DNA of 64,000 nucleotides from DATBGO01 sp963785765 (GTDB taxonomy: Bacteria; Actinomycetota; Actinomycetes; Streptosporangiales; Streptosporangiaceae). Positions 9,918-18,869 of this stretch are shown piece by piece. How positions within the stretch are numbered: position 1 is the stretch's first letter; each line of letters starts with the position of its first letter. Location: positions 186,001-250,000 of the forward strand of contig CAWAWM010000001.1 of assembly GCA_963785765.1 (NCBI GenBank), read 5' to 3'. The notes below the pieces were generated by a model. It was not told the DNA's origin and searched no databases. It saw nothing but the letters and a program-made list of their open reading frames with translations. Both the position numbers and the translations under genes were made by a program.

Positions 9918-10018
9918 TGGAACCTCCCGGGTCGTTACAGCGAGTTTGCGGGAAAAACTGCCGAAGCGCCAGGGTCGAAGGTCCTGAACTTCAGTAGAAC
10001 TTCGTCTATGATGAAGAT
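9918..10018 (+). promoter_or_regulatory. divergent aceA/ramB promoter region with GAACTTC direct repeats
   Basis: A -35-like CTGAAC (9984-9989) and a -10-like TATGAT (10007-10012) are 17 bp apart. They place the start of transcription at about the GTG at 10019, so the regulator mRNA may be leaderless. GAACTTC occurs at 9986-9992 and again at 9997-10003, exactly 11 bp apart, overlapping the -35 and the spacer. This is a plausible site for autoregulation. AGTTTGC near 9941-9947 resembles the core of RamB sites known from Corynebacterium. Confidence 0.5.
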
Positions 10019-11497
10019 GTGACAGTATTCACGAGCAAAGATTCGTCATCCTTGATTGAAACCGTTGGTCTAGACCTCTGTCTGTTTGGCCAGCGAGTCC
10101 GGCACGTGCGCCGGGCCCGGGGCATGACCCTGGCCGAACTCGGCGCGAAGGTGGGCCGGGCTCCGTCGGTGCTGTCGCTGATCGAGAACGGGCGCCGGGA
10201 GCCGAAGCTGTCGCTGATCGAGGCGCTCGCTAGCGCCCTATCGGTGTCCACCGACGAGCTGCTGCGCCGGCAGCCGCCGAGCCGCCGTGCCCAGCTGGAG
10301 ATCGCCTTGGAGGAGGCCCAGCGCGACCCGGTCTACCGCGACCTCGGCCTGCCCCATCTGCGGGTGGGTGCGCGGGTTCCGAACGATGTCATCGAGCATG
10401 TCGTCGCGCTCTACACCGAGCTGCGCAGGCAGCGGGCCAAGCCCACGGCGACGCCCGAGGAGGCCCGGGCGGCCAATGCCGACCTGCGGGCCATGATGCG
10501 CGACCGCGATAACTATTTCGCTCATATCGAGCAGGTGGCGACGACGGCCCTGAGCGACGCCGGGTACACCGGCGGAGCCCTGTCCCAGGGGATGCTGCTC
10601 TCGGTAGTGAGCCAGCACGGGTTCTCCGTTAAATATGCTCGTGATCTCCCCAGGTCCGCGCGGTCGGTGACGGACCTGCGCAACCGCCGGATCTACCTCA
10701 AGCAGGAATCCATGGGGATGCACACACCGCGGACCATCTTGCTGCAGACCCTTGGCCACTTCGTGCTCGGGCATTCGGCGCCCGCTGACTTCGCCGACTT
10801 CCTCCGCCAGCGGGTCGAGGCGAACTACTTCGCCGCGGCCGTACTGGTGCCCGAGCGGCCCGCCACGGCATTCCTGCAGGAGGCGATGACCGCGCGCAAC
10901 CTGTCCGTCGAGGACCTGCGGGACGTCTTCTCGGTGTCGTACGAGATGGCGGCGCACCGGTTCACGAACCTGGCCACTCATCACCTCGGCCTGCCCTGTC
11001 ACTTCGTCAAAAACGACGAGAGCGGCACCATCTACAAGGCTTACGAGAACGATGGCGTGGTGTTCCCCGCGGACGCGGCCGGCGCGATCGAGGGCCAGCG
11101 GATGTGCCGGGAGTGGTCCGGACGGCAGGTCTTTTACGCCAGTGACCGATACAGCCCGCACTATCAGTACTCCGACACGCCGTCGGGCACCTACTGGTGC
11201 GTGGCCTTCGTCGACCCGGGCCGGGAGCGCGGCTCGGCGATCACGCTGGGGGTGCCGTACGAGCACTCGCGCTGGTTCCGCGGCCGGGAGACCACTAAAC
11301 GGGCTACGTCCGCCTGCCCGGACGGGGACTGCTGCCAGCGGCCGCCCGCCGCGCTGGCCGCCCGGTGGGAGGGGCGGGCCTGGCCATCGGCGCGGGCGCA
11401 CTCGCACATCCTGTCGGCGACGCTGCCGACCGGCAACTTCCCCGGCGTGGACCAGGCCGAGGTGTTCGAGTTCCTGGACCGGCACGAGCAGGAGTAA
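10019..11497 (+). CDS. RamB/ScfR-type XRE transcriptional regulator
   Basis: 492 residues. The N-terminal helix-turn-helix (about 20-75) contains RRARGMTLAELGAKVGRAPS. A middle IrrE-like region carries LLQTLGHFVLGH and EANYFAAAVLVPE. The C-terminal part has the Cys-containing DUF2083 sensing region (MCREWSGRQVFY, CPDGDCCQRPP). Proteins of this layout respond to acyl-CoA levels and control isocitrate lyase and methylcitrate genes in actinobacteria. Its position divergent from aceA supports that role. The GTG start is fixed because the upstream ATG frame meets a stop; no ribosome site is visible, which fits a leaderless transcript. Confidence 0.9.
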   Translation: MTVFTSKDSSSLIETVGLDLCLFGQRVRHVRRARGMTLAELGAKVGRAPSVLSLIENGRREPKLSLIEALASALSVSTDELLRRQPPSRRAQLEIALEEAQRDPVYRDLGLPHLRVGARVPNDVIEHVVALYTELRRQRAKPTATPEEARAANADLRAMMRDRDNYFAHIEQVATTALSDAGYTGGALSQGMLLSVVSQHGFSVKYARDLPRSARSVTDLRNRRIYLKQESMGMHTPRTILLQTLGHFVLGHSAPADFADFLRQRVEANYFAAAVLVPERPATAFLQEAMTARNLSVEDLRDVFSVSYEMAAHRFTNLATHHLGLPCHFVKNDESGTIYKAYENDGVVFPADAAGAIEGQRMCREWSGRQVFYASDRYSPHYQYSDTPSGTYWCVAFVDPGRERGSAITLGVPYEHSRWFRGRETTKRATSACPDGDCCQRPPAALAARWEGRAWPSARAHSHILSATLPTGNFPGVDQAEVFEFLDRHEQE

Positions 11498-11562
11498 CGG
11501 GCCCCGCCGCGCTGGCCGGTCTGGTCGGCCGGTCCGCTGGCCGGTTTCGCTGGCCGGTTTCG

Positions 11563-12372
<810 letters not shown>

Positions 12373-12501
12373 GCCAGTAGAGATTAGGCCGATATCGGGG
12401 ACCGGCTGTGGCCGGGTTGCGGGCTGCCGCCTGGCGGCGTGATCTCGCTACATTTACTCTTGAGTAACATGCCCCGGACACCTGGACCGGACAGGAGCAG
12501 C

Positions 12502-13731
12502 ATGAGCAGCGACGCCGACGGCGGATTCAGCCTGGAACTGACCGCGGACGTCCGCGAGATGCGCGACTGGCTACACGAGTTCGCCGAGAAGGTGATCAGG
12601 CCCGCCGGGGCGCAGTGGGATGAGCGCGAGGAAACCCCGTGGCCGATTCTCGAGGAAGCAGCCAAGATCGGGCTGTACTCGCTGGACTTCTTCGCCCAGC
12701 AGTGGCTGGAGCCCAGCGGGCTGGGCACGCTGGTCGCGTTCGAGGAACTGTTCTGGGGCGATGCGGGGATCGCGCTGTCGCTGGTCGGCAGCGGACTGGC
12801 TGCCATCGCGGTAGCCAGCAACGGCACCAATGAGCAGATCGGTGAGTGGCTGCCGCAGATTTTCGGCAGTCCGGGCGATCTCAAGCTCGGCGCGTTCTGC
12901 TCCTCCGAGGCCGACGCGGGCAGCGACGTCGGGGCGATCCGGACCAGCGCGGTCTACGACCAGGCCCGCGACGAGTGGGTGCTCAACGGGACGAAGACCT
13001 GGGCCACCAACGGCGGCATTGCCGACGTGCACGTGGTGGTGGCCTCGGTTGACCCGGCGCTCGGCAGCCGCGGCCAGGCCAGCTTCATCGTGCCGCCTGG
13101 CACCGTCGGCCTGTCCCAGGGCTTGAAGATCCGCAAGCACGGAGTCCGGGCCTCGCACACCGCAGAAGTCGTGCTCGACTCGGTCCGGGTGCCCGGCCGC
13201 TGCCTGGTGGGCGGCAAGGACCGGCTCGACGAGCGGCTGGCCAGGATCGCCGAAGGCCGCGGCAGCGGCGAACACGCGGCCATGAAGACCTTCGAGGCAT
13301 CCAGGCCGGGCGTGGGGGCGATGGCCGTCGGCGTGGCCCGCGCAGCGGCCGAGTTCGCCACCGAATACGCCACCCAGCGGGTCCAGTTCGGCAGGCCGAT
13401 CGGGCAGAACCAGGCCATCGCGTTCATGCTGGCGGACATGCACGCGGCGGTCGACGCGGCCCGGCTGCTCACCTGGCGCGCCGCATGGATGGCCAGGAAC
13501 GGGCGGCCATTCACCCGCGCCGAGGGCTCGATGTCCAAGCTGGTCGCGGGGGAGACCGCGGTCCGGGTGACCGAGCAGGCCATCCAGATCCTGGGCGGGA
13601 ACGGCTACTCGCGTGACTATCCGGTCGAGCGCTGGCACCGGGACGCCAAGATCTTCACGATTTTTGAAGGAACCTCGGAGATCCAGCGGCTGATCATCGG
13701 CCGCGCGCTCACTGGCCTGGAGATTCGCTGA
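12502..13731 (+). CDS. acyl-CoA dehydrogenase
   Basis: 409 residues. FAD-binding and substrate motifs of the family are present: FCSSEADAGSD in the N-terminal half, TWATNGGIADVHVVVA in the middle domain, ARAAAEFATEYATQRVQFGRPI, and ILGGNGYSRDYPVERWHRDAK followed by IFEGTSEIQ, which holds the Glu usually acting as catalytic base. I chose ATG 12502 because CAGGAGC precedes it; an upstream start at 12439 has none and adds unlike sequence. It probably oxidises acyl-CoA in the same pathway as the neighbouring hydratase. Confidence 0.93.
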   Translation: MSSDADGGFSLELTADVREMRDWLHEFAEKVIRPAGAQWDEREETPWPILEEAAKIGLYSLDFFAQQWLEPSGLGTLVAFEELFWGDAGIALSLVGSGLAAIAVASNGTNEQIGEWLPQIFGSPGDLKLGAFCSSEADAGSDVGAIRTSAVYDQARDEWVLNGTKTWATNGGIADVHVVVASVDPALGSRGQASFIVPPGTVGLSQGLKIRKHGVRASHTAEVVLDSVRVPGRCLVGGKDRLDERLARIAEGRGSGEHAAMKTFEASRPGVGAMAVGVARAAAEFATEYATQRVQFGRPIGQNQAIAFMLADMHAAVDAARLLTWRAAWMARNGRPFTRAEGSMSKLVAGETAVRVTEQAIQILGGNGYSRDYPVERWHRDAKIFTIFEGTSEIQRLIIGRALTGLEIR

Positions 13732-13950
13732 TCAGAGCACCGCGGGTGGCTGGTGCTGGTGATTGTCATCTGAGCCCAAGTTCCGTGCTAGTTCCGTCGG
13801 CCACGGCGCGCGGCCGGAACAGCCGGCTGTCGAAGCTTGCAGGGCGCCTTCACGGTGATCCGCCGCGCCTTCCAGAACACGCTCCGCCGGGTAGCGCTGG
13901 AAACCGCGCGCGGCAGCGACGCCAGCCGCACCGCCCTGCAGCCTCCTGAA

Positions 13951-13970
13951 CGTGACGTTGCGGCGTCACG
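13951..13970. terminator. hairpin between convergent acyl-CoA dehydrogenase and PIN toxin genes
   Basis: CGTGACG (13951-13957) and CGTCACG (13964-13970) form a perfect 7-bp stem with a 6-nt loop, followed by a short AT-richer stretch. The rest of the 259-bp gap (13732-13990) shows nothing else I can name. Confidence 0.45.
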
Positions 13971-13990
13971 CCATCAATTTGTGAGTCGCT

Positions 13991-14491
13991 TCAGGCGGGT
14001 CCGGGTTTGTTCTCGTGAAGCCGGACCGGGCGGGTGACGGGGATGATGCGGATGAGCTTGTCTAGGCCCGTGTAATCGCCGGGGTTGGTGGTGAACAGCG
14101 GCAGGTCCTCAGCGATGGCGGTGGCGGCGATCATCAGATCGGCGATCCGCCGGCGCGGCTTGCGGCCCGCCGCGACGACGGCGGCGGTCACCCGGCCGTA
14201 TACGCGGGCTGCCTCGGCGTCGAAGGGGACCGGGTCGAACTCGCTCTCGGCGCGCTGCAGCGCCTCGGTCCGGCGGGCGCGTTCCTCGTGCTCGTCGTAC
14301 AGGTCCTGGTCGCCGTTGGGCCGGACCTGGTGCGGCCCGGCGGACAACTCGGCGAGGGTGATAGCGCTGATCGCCATCTCGTCGGGGAGTTCTGCGGGGT
14401 CGATCCAGCGGCGCAGGACGAGGATGTTGGTGTCGAGCAGGCCTTGACGCCGGGGCGGTTCCGCTGCCAGGCGCGGGGTCTCACCGCTCAT
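13991..14491 (-). CDS. PIN-domain ribonuclease toxin (VapC-like)
   Basis: 166 residues. LLDTNILVLRRWI gives the first catalytic Asp, AISAITLAELSAG the Glu, IADLMIAATAIAEDLPLFTTNPGDY the later acidic cluster; together they form the PIN nuclease active site. VapC-type toxins cut RNA, often tRNA, when released from the antitoxin. I chose ATG 14491 because it overlaps the antitoxin stop (ATGAGCGGTGA), giving translational coupling. Residue spacing and length are normal, so it looks intact. Confidence 0.9.
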   Translation of the reverse strand: MSGETPRLAAEPPRRQGLLDTNILVLRRWIDPAELPDEMAISAITLAELSAGPHQVRPNGDQDLYDEHEERARRTEALQRAESEFDPVPFDAEAARVYGRVTAAVVAAGRKPRRRIADLMIAATAIAEDLPLFTTNPGDYTGLDKLIRIIPVTRPVRLHENKPGPA

Positions 14492-14747
14492 AGGGGTCGC
14501 CGTCCTCGTGGTCGGCGGCCGCGTCCTGGTCGGCACGGAAGGAGTGCAGGTCGCCTCCTGGCGCGTTGCGGGACATCGCGGTGAACTCCTGCCGCGAGAC
14601 GAACCGGCGCCGCCGCCGGATGGGAAGCAGTTCCCCGATCTGATGGCCGTCACGGGTGACGGTGAATGACTGCCCGTGCTCGACGGCGTCCATGATCTCC
14701 CGCGACTTCGATCGCAGGTCCCGTTGCGTGATCTCGGGCATGCTCAT
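14481..14747 (-). CDS. Phd/YefM-type antitoxin
   Basis: 88 residues. The N-terminal MPEITQRDLRSKSREIMDAV with FTVTRDGHQIGELLP is the Phd/YefM DNA-binding fold. The acidic C-terminus (DQDAAADHEDGDPYER) is the sort of tail that wraps the toxin. It precedes and overlaps the PIN toxin gene, the usual order. A perfect inverted repeat seven bases upstream is a likely autoregulatory operator. Confidence 0.88.
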   Translation of the reverse strand: MSMPEITQRDLRSKSREIMDAVEHGQSFTVTRDGHQIGELLPIRRRRRFVSRQEFTAMSRNAPGGDLHSFRADQDAAADHEDGDPYER

Positions 14748-14753
14748 GTTCAC

Positions 14754-14776
14754 AGCGTAGCACCGAGTGCTACGCT
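14754..14776 (-). promoter_or_regulatory. toxin-antitoxin operator palindrome
   Basis: AGCGTAGC (14754-14761) and GCTACGCT (14769-14776) are perfect inverted repeats around a 7-nt centre. They end seven bases before the antitoxin ATG, overlapping where a promoter should lie. Phd/YefM antitoxins bind such palindromes to repress their own operon (family knowledge). Confidence 0.6.
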
Positions 14777-14846
14777 CGTCAGTCGCCACCGAGCGTCTTG
14801 GCCATCAACCGGGCCGGTGCTGAATCTGTGCTGATACCACGGCATC

Positions 14847-15245
14847 ATGCAGGCCACTGACCTGTGGAAACTGCTCGGTAGTCCATCGCGAGCCTGGGCC
14901 AGACCGCGGCCGTACACCGGGTCAGCACCGGCGACGTCGTGATCGCGGGGCTCCCGCTGTACTACATCTTCCTGTACTACATCTTCGCCCAGCAGGTCAC
15001 GCTCAGTCTGAGCCTCCGCGCGGGAGCCGCGGTCGTCACCATGCCCCGGTTCGACCTGCGCGGCTTCCTCCGGCTGGTCCAGGACCACGGTGACCCGGGC
15101 CGAGGTGGTCCCGCCGAGCGTGCTGGCCCTGGCCAGGCACCCGGCCGTGGCGGACTACGATCTGTCTGGGATCGCCACCAACCCCGGCTCGCGGCCGGCA
15201 ACACATCCTCCGCTGGCCAGTCGGGCACCCGCCGGGAGCACAGCC
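14847..15245 (+). pseudogene. decayed acyl-CoA/4-coumarate-CoA ligase fragment
   Basis: In one frame the DNA reads HRVSTGDVVIAGLPLYYI, then LSLRAGAAVVTMPRFDLRGF and LRLVQDH. It then continues after a one-base shift at about 15090 as TRAEVVPPSVLALARHPAV and ADYDLSG. This is the central part of an ANL-superfamily acyl-CoA synthetase, where family members read MPRFDL, then TxxxVVPP and LAKHP. The N-terminal AMP-binding loop and all of the C-terminal domain are absent, so it is a remnant, not just a frameshift. It lies in the accessory patch beside the toxin-antitoxin pair and the insertion element. Confidence 0.75.
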
Positions 15246-15311
15246 TCACCTGGACCAGAAGTTGGTGCCGACCGGCGACAGAATCCTGTCGGCGTGGGTT
15301 GGTGCCCAGAC

Positions 15312-15662
15312 TCAGGCCGCCGCGACAGCGGCGTCGGCGGTCTCGATGTCCTTGAAGAAGCGACGGTGCACCCGGAGGGTCTCGCCACCGGCCGGTATCT
15401 GATGCCACAGTCCCGTTCCCGGGCCGAGCCGGGTCGACCGTGGCAGTTCCATCACCACGCCACGGGCCTTCTTCATGCTGGCCGAGCCTGCATCGAGCAC
15501 CAGGATCCGGGCCGGCGTGACGACCAGGATCCGATAGCGGTTCAGGCCGAGGAAGGCGAAGACCCCCGTGAGCGCGGCGAGCCACTGGCTCGCGGTCTGG
15601 GCGCCGATCACCGCCTGCACGGGCTCGCCGGGCGGGAGGTACTGGGCAGCGGATTGAGACAT
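15312..15662 (-). CDS. small PH-like hypothetical protein
   Basis: About 116 residues. SQWLAALTGVFAFLGLNRYRILVVTP followed by RILVLDAG resembles bacterial PH-type domains (bPH), with a basic surface segment and a final helix FFKDIETADAAVAAA. No clear membrane span. The start could be ATG 15662 or GTG 15680; neither has a ribosome site. The end of the insertion element lies only 28 bp before 15662, so the original promoter was probably displaced. Function unknown. Confidence 0.65.
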   Translation of the reverse strand: MSQSAAQYLPPGEPVQAVIGAQTASQWLAALTGVFAFLGLNRYRILVVTPARILVLDAGSASMKKARGVVMELPRSTRLGPGTGLWHQIPAGGETLRVHRRFFKDIETADAAVAAA

Positions 15663-15689
15663 CGAGTCACGGAGCGCCACGAGTTTCCC

Positions 15690-16691
15690 CTAAGGCGTCT
15701 TATGTGGGTTGATCTATTGGGCGGCCAGGCACACTCGCATGATGGTGTGGGCGGCGATGATCGCGGCGGTGCGGGTGAGCAGGCCCCAGAAGGTGTGCGC
15801 GCCGTGGCGGGCGAGTTCCATCTGGTCGGTGATTTCTTTGAAGGTGGTCTCGATCCGGTTGCGCCATTCGGTGATGATCTTCCGCAGGATCGGTGGCATG
15901 TGGTGGCGGTTTCCCTTGGCCGGCGGCAGGAGCACGGCGGTGCCGCGTTCTGCCTGGGCGGCGGTGAAGGCCTTGCCGCTGAACCCTTTGTCCAGCAGGA
16001 GGTCTCGTGGCGGCGGCCCGGTTTCCAGCAGGTCACCGGCGACGTCGCGCTCGTTGATGGCGGCGGGCACGATGCTCCAGGCGCGGATGATGCGGCTGCC
16101 CAGGTCGGTCCGGATGGCCAGCCGGAAGCCGTAGAACCATTCGGCGTGCGCGGCGTCGCGGCCGAACCGGGCGTGCAGCCCGTCCGGGCCGGTCCAGGAG
16201 TCGGGGCCGCGGACTCTGGAGGTGTGCTTGACCGGCAGCGCGCTGGTGTCGATCTGCTGGCAGTCATCGGCCGGGACCTGCGCGGCGAGGTGGCAGCGCA
16301 GCTGCTCGAACGCGCCCCGCAGCCAGCGGATGCGGCGGTTGGCCTCGCTTTGGTGCGGCAGGCGGGGGAACAGGTGCGCCCAGTCGCGCGCGACCTCGGC
16401 CAGGAACCCGGCCTCGCTGCGGCGTCCCAGCAGGTGGCGGATCTGCGCGATGCTCAGCAGTTCGGCGTCGCTGCAGGCAGGCGCGGGGCCCGGGCGGGGC
16501 GGGATCGCGATGATCCGGGCACTGATCAGGTCGTCGATCAGCGCGTAGACGTAGACGAACAAGTCTTCGGTGGGCAACATGGGGGGCGGCCTCTGCGGTT
16601 TGCAACGGTCTTCGACAACCGCATGTCTGCCGCAGAGGCCCTCTCATGATCAACGCGACGCGCCGTGATCAACCCACATAACTCGCCTAAG
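15690..16691 (-). mobile_element. complete IS982-type insertion sequence
   Basis: About 1,002 bp bounded by imperfect inverted repeats: CTAAGGCGTCTTATGTGGGT at the left end (15690 on) and its counterpart CTTAGGCGAGTTATGTGGGT read inward from 16691. Both continue into TGATC, with three mismatches in 25. It holds a single full-length transposase. I find no convincing target duplication in the flanking six bases. Length and end structure fit the IS982 family. Confidence 0.85.
15714..16580 (-). CDS. IS982-family transposase
   Basis: 288 residues, uninterrupted. The N-terminal region has SDAELLSIAQIRHLLGRRSE and FLAEVARDWAHLFPRLPHQS, characteristic of IS982. The DDE catalytic core follows: DTSALPVKH carries the first Asp, LLLDKGFSG the second, and RNRIETTFKEI the Glu. 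YGFRLAI between them also fits. The element appears potentially active since frame and ends are intact. Confidence 0.9.
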   Translation of the reverse strand: MLPTEDLFVYVYALIDDLISARIIAIPPRPGPAPACSDAELLSIAQIRHLLGRRSEAGFLAEVARDWAHLFPRLPHQSEANRRIRWLRGAFEQLRCHLAAQVPADDCQQIDTSALPVKHTSRVRGPDSWTGPDGLHARFGRDAAHAEWFYGFRLAIRTDLGSRIIRAWSIVPAAINERDVAGDLLETGPPPRDLLLDKGFSGKAFTAAQAERGTAVLLPPAKGNRHHMPPILRKIITEWRNRIETTFKEITDQMELARHGAHTFWGLLTRTAAIIAAHTIMRVCLAAQ

Positions 16692-16826
16692 AGTGCTCAG
16701 AATGGCGGCACGCACCTGCGCGCGCCATTCAACGGCTGATGGGCTTACATGTCTGTGGCGGTCCATCGCGTGCCGCCCCGTTCCACGGGTCCGCAGTCCA
16801 AGCCCTGCGGGCGCGGCCGAATGGCC

Positions 16827-18779
16827 TCAGCCTGGCCAGTACGAGCAGCGCACACCGGTATGCACCGCCTGGCGCAGGTGCTCACCGATGACGGCGTCCG
16901 CCGCCGTGATCCTGGCCAGGGCCCGGCGGATGGCCTTGCCCACGGCGACGCGAGCGCGCTCCCCCTGATCGGGGAATGATCGGGGACGGCCGCCCAGCCC
17001 TGCGGAGCTGGTTAGCTGGGCGACGAGCCAGTCGCGCTCAGCGCGAGCGCTGGCCGCCCGGTCCGGGTCATGGCCCGACTCCAGCTGGTCAAGCTCAGCA
17101 TCGAGGCGCCGCAGCCGGGCCCGGTACTCGCCGATCGCTGCATTGTCCAGGAACGGCTGCGCGGCCCGGATGTCTGCGGTGGCCGGACTGATCGCGGCGA
17201 GGCCGGCCACCAGGTCGGCAGCCTGGACTTCCTGGCGCGGATTGGCGATCAGCACGGCCAGGTGGAGCATCCCGATGCTGTCCTCGACGAGCACACTTCG
17301 ATTCCGCCAGGCAAGATGCCACTTGCGGCCGACCCGGCTGCATTCAGCCAGCGTGCCCGATGACTCCTGGACAGGATTGCCCGGCGCGGGGATGCCCAGT
17401 GTCGTCGACTCAGTCCTGGCCGCGTCCAGCTCGCGCCTCGCGGCGTCGGCGTCTCCCGGGCGCCCGCGAAGGGTGTGCGCCCGCGCCAGCCGCTGCCGGG
17501 ACGCTACTACCGCGGGCCAGTGGGCCAGCGCGAGATTCTGCCGGACGGCCGCGCCGAGATGGTCGATGGCTCTGTCCAGGTGCCCTGAGGTTAGCGAGGC
17601 GACCCCGAGAGCCAGCTGAGTCGACCCGAAGCAGGCGACCCCGAGGCTGCCAACCATCGGCAGGTGAGCATACGGGCGGAGCAGTTCGTAAGCCCGCGCG
17701 GCCACCGCGGCGTCCTCGAGCACATAGGCAGCCTCGACGATGCCGTTCATCGTCACCAGCCAGCTGCTGGATCGTGGCAGCAGGGCGAGGTCGCTGCCGC
17801 ACAGCCCGGCCAGCGAGCTGGCTGCGGTAGGCCGGTCCCCGCTCAGGGCCGCGGCGACGGCCAGCGCGGCGACAGCGGAGTTGTCCACGGCACTCAGAAC
17901 GGGGGAGTGCACCCGGTCGCGCAGCATGGGCAGCAGCTCGACGAGACGGCCCTGGTACCAGCGGATCGCTACCAGCTGGGCTCTCGGCCACCACTCATGA
18001 TCGACGTCGCCCGCTCCCGCGCCGCTCGTGGCACAGATGCCCGCCAGCGACTCGGCCTCGTCGAAGCGGCCTGCGCGAATCGCGAGCATCACATCGATGG
18101 CGCTGACCACGAAGCCGACCGCGAGATGACTGCGCTGCCCGAGATGATCCCGCAGCTCGGCCAGGTGGCGTCCGGCATGTGGACCCCCCTCCGCGTAGCA
18201 GTCGATCGTCTGCCACAGCAGCCCCATCAGCAGGTCGCTGCGCCGCCCGGTCCGGAAGCTGTCCTTGATCAGCTCGACGGCCAGTTCCCGGCGCAGCGTG
18301 CCATGATCGGGGCCGAGCAGGCAGTGATGGGCAATGCTCAGGGCTTCGGCGAGCGCGACCGGATCCGCCGCCGCCCTGGCCTCGCCGAGCACGGCCAGGA
18401 TGCCCGCGTGCGTGCCGCGCCCATAGTCTGCCTCGCCCGCGACCCTGGCGCGGATGCGAAGCGCGAGCGGAGAGTCCGCGTCGAGCATCGAGAGGACATG
18501 CTGGAGCCGCGCTTCCAGTCGCACCGTGCCGGTGACTCCGCGGCTCTCGCTGACCCACAGGCCGCCCAGGCCCACGACGGCCAGGGCCATGGCCGGCCCG
18601 TCACCAGCCTGCTCGGCAAGCCAGTAGGCGCGTTCGAAATTCTGCCTGCTGGCTTGCAGATCACCGTTCAGGTGCAGCGCGCAGGCCCCGTCCGCGAGCG
18701 CGTCCTGGAGCGCGGTTCCCCGATCAGCGGCCAATTTCAGCTGACGCGTGGGCAATTCCACGGCCGCATCACCCGTCAT
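16827..18779 (-). CDS. TPR-like protein related to the C-terminal half of large ATPase regulators
   Basis: 650 residues, mostly alpha-helical Ala/Leu/Arg-rich repeats of tetratricopeptide type (about 20-470). A C-terminal segment (about 530-648) contains LRRLDAELDQLESG, ERARVAVGKAIRRALARI and the end HTGVRCSYWPG. Such C-termini are familiar from actinobacterial AAA/TPR regulators, where an ATPase domain precedes. No Walker motif is seen here, so this is either a stand-alone scaffold or a gene that lost its N-terminal part. It begins 91 bp downstream of the molybdenum hydroxylase gene on the same strand. Confidence 0.7.
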   Translation of the reverse strand: MTGDAAVELPTRQLKLAADRGTALQDALADGACALHLNGDLQASRQNFERAYWLAEQAGDGPAMALAVVGLGGLWVSESRGVTGTVRLEARLQHVLSMLDADSPLALRIRARVAGEADYGRGTHAGILAVLGEARAAADPVALAEALSIAHHCLLGPDHGTLRRELAVELIKDSFRTGRRSDLLMGLLWQTIDCYAEGGPHAGRHLAELRDHLGQRSHLAVGFVVSAIDVMLAIRAGRFDEAESLAGICATSGAGAGDVDHEWWPRAQLVAIRWYQGRLVELLPMLRDRVHSPVLSAVDNSAVAALAVAAALSGDRPTAASSLAGLCGSDLALLPRSSSWLVTMNGIVEAAYVLEDAAVAARAYELLRPYAHLPMVGSLGVACFGSTQLALGVASLTSGHLDRAIDHLGAAVRQNLALAHWPAVVASRQRLARAHTLRGRPGDADAARRELDAARTESTTLGIPAPGNPVQESSGTLAECSRVGRKWHLAWRNRSVLVEDSIGMLHLAVLIANPRQEVQAADLVAGLAAISPATADIRAAQPFLDNAAIGEYRARLRRLDAELDQLESGHDPDRAASARAERDWLVAQLTSSAGLGGRPRSFPDQGERARVAVGKAIRRALARITAADAVIGEHLRQAVHTGVRCSYWPG

Positions 18780-18869
18780 GCACCAAATGTATTGTCGGCC
18801 GATACGCGCCGTCGAGGTGCCGGATTGGCTACCGCGGGCTCCGGCCCGCCGGACCGGCCCGGCCAGGCC

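Noticed and set aside
15690..16691. Target-site duplication around the insertion element
   Set aside because: The flanking bases (TTTCCC on the left, AGTGCT on the right) do not match.
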